DNA from: Cyclostephanos tholiformis | Taxonomy: Eukaryota > Bacillariophyta > Thalassiosirophyceae > Thalassiosirales > Thalassiosiraceae | NCBI GenBank assembly: GCA_036939975.1 | Contig: JALLPB010000874.1 | Span: forward strand, 1 to 12,395 | Direction of reading: 5' to 3' | Length of the DNA: 12,395 nt | Part shown: positions 7,727 through 12,395 of the stretch, in pieces | Layout: each line of letters opens with the position of its first letter | Numbering within the stretch: position 1 is the first letter of the stretch | The notes under the pieces: model-generated | Seen by the model: the letters and a program-made list of their open reading frames with translations, nothing else | Database searches by the model: none | What the model was told of the DNA's origin: nothing | Translations under genes and position numbers: made by a program

Positions 7727-9815
7727 ATGCGGGCAACCCTCTCTCGGGAAGCTGCCTTGTGCACCATGCTTGCAACCGTTCTCCCGGCCAATGCTTTCAC
7801 GTCGCATTATTCTTCGTTGTTGTCATCCACATCATCTTCGCGCCGCAAATCAAAGCTATACTCCACCGTCGACACTGAGACAACTCATTTAAATAATGGC
7901 GCCGTTAGCCCGTCTTCGCAACTCGTGGATCAATTTCTTTCTCAATATGGAACCTCTCTCGATGAAGGACGGCAATGGGCCAACGAATTTGGGTTCGCGG
8001 AGGGAGAAGGCGCTTTCTATGCCATCTTTCGTGCCATTCGTAGGATTGACTCCAAAATTGGTGTTGGGTCAGAAGGTACTAAGCTTCTAGGGTTGAGTGG
8101 CACTCCATTCTACGTGCCTGCGTCTCAGCTGGCTGAGGCAGAAATTGCATCAGGAGAAGAAACGAATAAACTCTCAGATTTTTGTTTTCATTTCTCTAAT
8201 CTTGCAACTGCGTTAGACGATGATTTTCTCGATGCAACAGTAGGATCTACAGACAATCGCAAAGGATGGCAAGTTTCTGCCGTGTCTCAACCCACAGGAT
8301 CTTCCTTTAATGATGCTCGTATGACTCTTGCTCAGGTCAAGACTGCTCTTAATGTAAGAATTACATTGAATCGTTGAAAACTACAAAGCCGCAGCATAGC
8401 TCGATCTCAAACTTTTTCGTGTGAATACACTCCCTTACCCATTTTTCCTGCACTAGTCTGGAACTGTAATCTTCAACAATATTGGAGCCCACATTCCTCG
8501 TCTCGCTGGGCCTACGTTGGCAAGTACCGATGCGTTATCGCTTCCCGGAGCACTAAACATGTATGTTACAACTAGGGGAATGCGCACATCCGCCCCTCCT
8601 CATACTGACCGGCAGGACGTACTCGTCGTCCAGATGGAAGGTGCGAAGCGCTGGAGGATATTTTCACCTCCTACCGATGGTGACGTCAAACCGAATGCCG
8701 ATCCATTTGCGAGAGGGAAGGGTACGGACAGCTTACCACTGCATATCTTATTAGAAGGAACTGAAGGGAGATTGGGAAGTGAATTGCTGATGGATGTTAT
8801 AACTAGAGAGGGAGATGTGTTGTTTATACCCGCAGGTTTTCCGCACACGACAGATACCGTGGAGGAAACTGATGATGCAGACTACGATGCATCTATTCAC
8901 CTGACATTCAACATTGATACTCATGTGTGGGGATTGGATTTTCTGAGCGTGCGAAATGTTGCTTTGAGATGGTTAGGGCTAAAGGACGTCCTGACACCGT
9001 CATCTCTCTCCACATCGAATCCTGAAATGAATCGCTACGTCGGCAAAGTCAATCAGCTACCCAAAAATATCCGGTCATCATTAATGGATGCTCTGCCACT
9101 GGATTTTCTTGATTTGTCGCCAAACGATAACCCCAATACTGTGGATCCCATAGTAAATCAGCTTGGAAAAATATTCACCTCGGTGAATGAATTAACAGGT
9201 GACACCGCCACCATTTCGCGGGATTCTCTGGTGGAGGTTCTCAAGCGAATTCATTCCTACGGCTCATCTATATTGGAAATTCATAGAGATATGTATCTTA
9301 CGGCAGTAGAAGAGGGCCGATTGCGCGAAGCAGAAGCCGCAATGACCTCTCACATTAAAGATTCCAGGTCTACCAGCGTAAAGTTGACTCCTGATCAAAT
9401 ACGGAGGTTGAGTTTGTTCAGGGTTCGACCTTTTTTCCAAAAGATTGATGCTGCCAAGAAAGAGCTAGATGACTGGTGTCTTTCTGGTGGCACCTCTGTG
9501 CCAAGCATTTCAGATAATTCTGACGAAAATACACTACTAGATCCGAATTGGCAATTTTCTTCCCCGGTTCAGGTAGGCGATGAATGTGAGGCGGTTCTCG
9601 GAGGCGCATTTTTCGCGGCAAGGGTATCACGGGTAGTGGGTGACAAATACGATGTTCAGTTTTTCGACGGGGATCGCGCGGATGGACTGGAGAGGGATCA
9701 AATCAAGTTGCTGAAACCACCATCACCTGAGAACGTGGAAATCGATACAACAGGGTTAACCAAAAAAGAGATCAAACGATTGATGAAAAAGATGGAAAAG
9801 AAACATCGCAAGTGA
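7727..9815 (+). CDS. JmjC/cupin-8 Fe(II)/2-oxoglutarate oxygenase with C-terminal Tudor-like domain, apparent plastid presequence
   Basis: Exon 1 is 7727-8353 and exon 2 is 8457-9815. The 103-nt GTAAGA...CTAG intron is phase 0 and joins TALN to SGTVIFNNIGAHIPRL, a continuous cupin strand; predicted length is 661 residues. The metal-binding motif of JmjC ribosomal-oxygenase-type enzymes is visible: His258-Thr-Asp260 in APPHTDRQDV, and His339 in FIPAGFPHTTDT. Lys273 in EGAKRW is the likely 2-oxoglutarate contact. Residues about 580-630 (VGDECEAVL... DKYDVQFFDGD) resemble a Tudor fold, and the tail 643-661 is Lys-rich. The N-terminus is a hydrophobic segment ending LPANA before Phe, then a Ser/Arg/Lys stretch, like the plastid presequence of the upstream chlH. 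The start is the ATG at 7727 because it opens the signal peptide. Relatives (bacterial YcfD, human MINA53 and NO66) hydroxylate ribosomal proteins. The substrate here is unknown; a plastid ribosomal or other methylated protein is inference. Confidence 0.87.
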
Positions 9816-9912
9816 AGCATCCAACCTGCATACGAAATATAAACACATATAAAAACGTCCTTTACTTAATAGCGACATCCTAAGCATTAAATGGTGTCAT
9901 GAAAGAGGTCAT
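9816..9912. terminator. 97-bp convergent 3' junction
   Basis: The JmjC gene (plus) and the transporter gene (minus) end tail to tail 97 bp apart. The gap is AT-rich, with AAATATAAACACATATAAAA near 9835-9855 that could serve plus-strand 3' processing and TTTAATGC-type sequence on the other strand. With so little room the 3' UTRs very probably overlap. Confidence 0.4.
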
Positions 9913-11373
9913 TCATACAGCCATGGGCGGGTACATCAAATGCAAATAACTACTCAGTATCACCAATACCATTGCCATCAACTCATCTCCCGATAGCTTC
10001 TCCCCTTCTATCCAACTCTGGGTGACCCCCGTTAGTACCAACCCCAAAATTAGTGCAAATCCCTTTCTAGTGGCTCCCGCGTGCTTGTGCACCAAGGCCG
10101 TCAAAATCCCCCCGAACGACCTTACCGCGACCGGTATAATCGAGAATACGGTCCAATGCTTAAAGATGCCATTTTCTCCGCTCAGCGACTCCCTTCCATC
10201 CTTCGTCGCAAACAACGATATTAGAAGACTGATACTCGAATAGAGTCCGAGTTCCATTGTGTACAAATAGGGATTCCTACCCTGCCCCCCGGCTATCTGG
10301 ACACCCTTCTGGGAGAGTGCCCCGGCCAATCCGGAGATGAACGCGGCGGCGAGACACGGAAGGATGCCCTTAGATATGCTAGTTTTCCCTCGGGACTCGT
10401 CTACCTTCGTCTGCCCGCTTGATTCGCCGCCGATATCATTGGACTTCTTACGAAACAGACCGGAGAAGGATATCGATCCCTGAAATAGCATCGCCGAGAA
10501 GAGCAAGATCGCCAGGGCTACCATTTGAATAACGCTTTGCCGTTTGCCCATGAGTAGGAAGCACCACAGAGCCGCTGAGAGCGTTTTGGTTTGATTGAGG
10601 CCGTTGAATGTAACCTGAGAAGCACGATAACGAGCAATAAGCATCGATTGACTAATAAAACGACATGTTTTTGAGACCCATTTTCACTCACAGAATCAGT
10701 ATTCTGGTAGCCAATATACGTGAGCACTCCTTGAATCGCGTAGAGAAGGGCAGGAAAACCAGCCAGCAGAAGGGAAGACGAGAGCGTCCATCCTTGCAAC
10801 GCAGTCGAGACCGCATCTCTACCTAAAACGCATTGAAGCGGTCACAGAAGTTACAGAAGAACGACAGTTAAAAAGTCGCGGAAGAATCCATTTCAGTGTC
10901 TTCGCGATAACCATCGTCGAAGTCACGCATATTTCCACGCGTCAAAGGACCCCTCAGCCACACTCACCGCAACTAAAGAAAAAGAACGCCGACAGCGCAA
11001 TCTTCACGATTTCCTCCACCATCGTGACTCCCTTCTTGTTGGTGCGACTGTCAAGGAACTTCCTCGTTATTGGGGGCTGAGCGCAGTACTGCAGCGCCAG
11101 CAAGATCATGGTGACCATTGCAGGTGCTGTCAGCGCGTCGGCGTTGGCGGCGATCGTCGACGCCGCCGTGTCTCCCATGCCTCCCATGCCTCCCATGAAG
11201 GCGACCGGATTCATCCCCAGCGCTGTGACGTGGGATGTGAACCCCCCGACCGCGCGGGAGGCGATCGCGCCGGTTCGACCGGTAGGGAAATTCGTCAGAA
11301 GTCGGACTGGCTGATGTTTGGCGATGCCAGCGAAGGCCGCCATGGGAGAGTGGCTTCCGAATGAAACTAACAT
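9913..11373 (-). CDS. Nucleotide-sugar transporter, SLC35A/Nuc_sug_transp type (three exons)
   Basis: Minus-strand exons are 11373-10968, 10822-10692 and 10614-9913. The introns are 145 nt (GTGAGT...TTTTAG, phase 1) and 77 nt (GTGAGT...CTCAG, phase 0). The spliced protein has 412 residues. Family signatures fall in order: TM1 MVTMILLALQY (from 86), MVEEIVKIALS (118-128), FPALLYAIQGVLTYIGYQN in exon 2, then across the second splice DS/VTFNGLNQTKTLSAALW and GKRQSVIQMVALAILLF. Several further hydrophobic helices follow, ending near YLHLMYPP. The NGLNQTKTLSAALW block resembles the plant ROCK1-type UDP-HexNAc transporter clade as I recall it. ER/Golgi import of UDP-sugars for glycosylation is therefore likely, but the substrate cannot be fixed. 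An unusual ~80-residue N-terminal extension contains GGMGGMG. The start is uncertain: ATG at 11373 or 11343 (MAAFAG), and the frame is open further upstream to 11511. Confidence 0.84.
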
Positions 11374-11693
11374 GATGAAAAAGAATCGACTGCAATTGGA
11401 TACGCTGTGTGATGTGTGATTTTCATAAAAAAAAATGGGTTGATGGAGCTGAGGACGATGTTGATGGGCTCTTAGAGGCCATTGTAATAATTCCTTTGTA
11501 TGTGAATTCAATTTTACTTGGTTGGGGAAAAAGGGGGAAAATGAATGCCGCGTGGCCAGCAGATGACGACCAGAGACCAGCAGAGCATTGAATTATGTAG
11601 ACAACAATGCCTATTGAAGAGGTGTGATCCAAGGTTGACGCATCATTGTTGATTATGCATGGATGAATATTTTCGCCCTTTGATTTCGAAATC
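11374..11693. other. Region upstream of the transporter gene, no gene seen
   Basis: This 320-bp stretch contains the transporter's promoter and 5' UTR. It shows an A9-run at 11428-11436, a short CCAGCAGA direct repeat near 11557 and 11577, and the palindrome GATTTCGAAATC at 11682-11693. The short open frames on both strands resemble nothing I know. No clear core promoter element is visible. Confidence 0.45.
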
Positions 11694-11721
11694 ATATGTT
11701 TGATAATTATATCAAACATAT
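11694..11721. repeat. Perfect 12-bp inverted repeat with 4-nt loop
   Basis: ATATGTTTGATA (11694-11705) is perfectly complementary to TATCAAACATAT (11710-11721) around the loop ATTA. TTTCGA lies just outside the left arm (within a 12-bp palindrome ending at 11693), and TCGAAA follows the right arm, so pairing could extend with a small bulge. It sits at the boundary between the transporter upstream region and the retroelement debris. It could be a MITE-like remnant, a recombination hotspot or an RNA hairpin. Confidence 0.7.
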
Positions 11722-11821
11722 CGAAAAATGCAGGCATTAGTGTCTGCACAATGCGTTCAGTTATTGGCACAGAACTAGCCAGTGGCAGCGGGAACGGGGG
11801 CACTCACCCAAAAATTATCAT

Positions 11822-11980
11822 TTGCATTCCCTCACTGCAGTCAAGATTCTACAGTGCCTTTATGTTGATGATGGTGCCTTAATTTTCACAGTGGGCACAG
11901 ATCTCCAAAAGGGTCATGACCTCATCTACAGGCACTTTGCATGCTTTGGGCTAGAGATGCACACAACAACTATTGATGGC
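11822..11980 (+). pseudogene. Reverse transcriptase fragment (YVDDG motif), retroelement relic
   Basis: The plus-strand frame (open from 11741) reads KILQCLYVDDGALIF, then LIYRHFACFGLEMH. The Y-V-D-D box is the catalytic metal-binding motif of retroelement reverse transcriptases. The following YRHF...FGLEMH is how the palm continues in RT proteins common in diatom genomes, as I recall them. Upstream fingers/palm and downstream connection regions are missing in this frame, and the sequence loses similarity after the His-Thr-Thr-Thr near 11969. This is a truncated, decayed fragment and not a functional gene. Confidence 0.6.
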
Positions 11981-11991
11981 ATGCTGTGGAT

Positions 11992-12335
11992 ATACTCGAC
12001 AAGTTGGATGCCCATTTCTCCACAACATGGATTTTTTAGTCAAGAACCTACATCTCCTTTTTGTGAATGTACCTGACGTCACAACCGGCGATTACGGCTC
12101 CCTAAAAAAATGAATCCAAGAGGCACTCCACGAACATTACTGGACCCAACTTGTCAACTGCCTCATTGACAGGCAGGCACAGATTCCTCCCCACCTCAAT
12201 GATTGGCCACGACCACGACAAAGCCCTAGAACTCAATACACAACCCCACCGGATCAACAGCCTTTTCCCTTTCCCCTCAACACCTCCTCGCACAAGAAGA
12301 AGAGCAAACCACACAACAACCTCACCCCAGAATGA
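11992..12335 (+). pseudogene. Unidentified broken ORF, coding-like in pieces, next to the RT relic
   Basis: Three consecutive pieces look like one decayed protein. ILDKLDAHFSTTWIF (11992-12036) ends at a TAG within a T-run. Shifting frame there continues as LVKNLHLLFVNVPDVTTGDY to a TGA after an A-run at 12105-12113. The same frame then reads EALHEHYWTQLVNCLIDRQ, QIPPHLNDWPRPR and on through a Pro/Gln/Lys-rich stretch to a TGA at 12333-12335. Both breaks sit on homopolymers, consistent with decay or with base-call errors. I do not recognise the family; it is probably part of the adjacent mobile element, since it follows the RT relic directly. Confidence 0.4.
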
Positions 12336-12395
12336 AAGCCAGCACAACCATCAATCACCCCCATCCCCACCCCCCCCGTACCTCTCGACTAAGTC

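Noticed and set aside
8354..8377. JmjC gene ending at the TGA at 8375-8377 as a short 217-residue protein
   Set aside because: A GTAAGA donor at 8354 and CTAG acceptor at 8455 restore the cupin fold and the iron-binding residues, so this stop is intronic.
12102..12347. 81-codon minus-strand frame rich in Trp and Gly
   Set aside because: It is antisense to the plus-strand relic whose peptide (EALHEHYWTQLVNCL) looks more protein-like; no domain is recognised.
1..12395. tRNA, rRNA, CRISPR array or bacterial operon signals
   Set aside because: None was seen. Introns, presequences and retroelement debris all point to eukaryotic nuclear DNA.

Overview
The window looks like nuclear DNA of a diatom, or a closely related heterokont alga. 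Three intron-containing genes have short GT-AG introns (77-145 nt). Two of them begin with a bipartite plastid presequence: a signal peptide ending Ala-Asn-Ala or Asn-Ala directly before Phe, followed by a Ser/Arg/Lys-rich transit-like stretch. This is the ASAF-type signature of secondary red-lineage plastids. A nuclear magnesium chelatase H gene fits the same picture.

Layout, left to right. Positions 1-326 hold the lysine-rich 3' end of a frame-disrupted, probably transposon-derived ORF. From about 330 to 1017 lies an AT-rich array of strongly diverged ~32-bp repeat units. A GC-rich, C-tract-rich stretch without a convincing gene follows to about 2256. A small 11-bp tandem array (2257-2325) and a promoter region with several inverted repeats and a G-box lead into chlH (2878-7241, one intron). 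After a 485-bp spacer comes a second gene in the same direction (7727-9815, one intron). It encodes a JmjC/cupin-8 Fe(II)/2-oxoglutarate oxygenase with a C-terminal Tudor-like domain and an apparent plastid presequence. Convergent to it, only 97 bp away, is a three-exon nucleotide-sugar transporter gene on the minus strand (11373-9913). The right end (about 11740-12335) carries decayed fragments of a reverse transcriptase and an adjacent broken ORF, with a near-perfect hairpin at 11694-11721.

Function. ChlH is the porphyrin-binding subunit of Mg-chelatase, the first committed step of chlorophyll synthesis in the plastid. The neighbouring JmjC-Tudor protein appears to be sent to the same organelle; by family analogy it is a protein (perhaps ribosomal-protein) hydroxylase, but its substrate is unknown. 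The transporter probably moves UDP-sugars across the ER/Golgi. Nothing shows that the three work together. The core genes are flanked on both sides by mobile-element debris.

The items most worth following up are the plastid-targeted JmjC-Tudor oxygenase, the diverged 32-bp array next to the transposon-like tail, the abrupt codon-composition step inside chlH, and the helically phased 11-bp array upstream of chlH.
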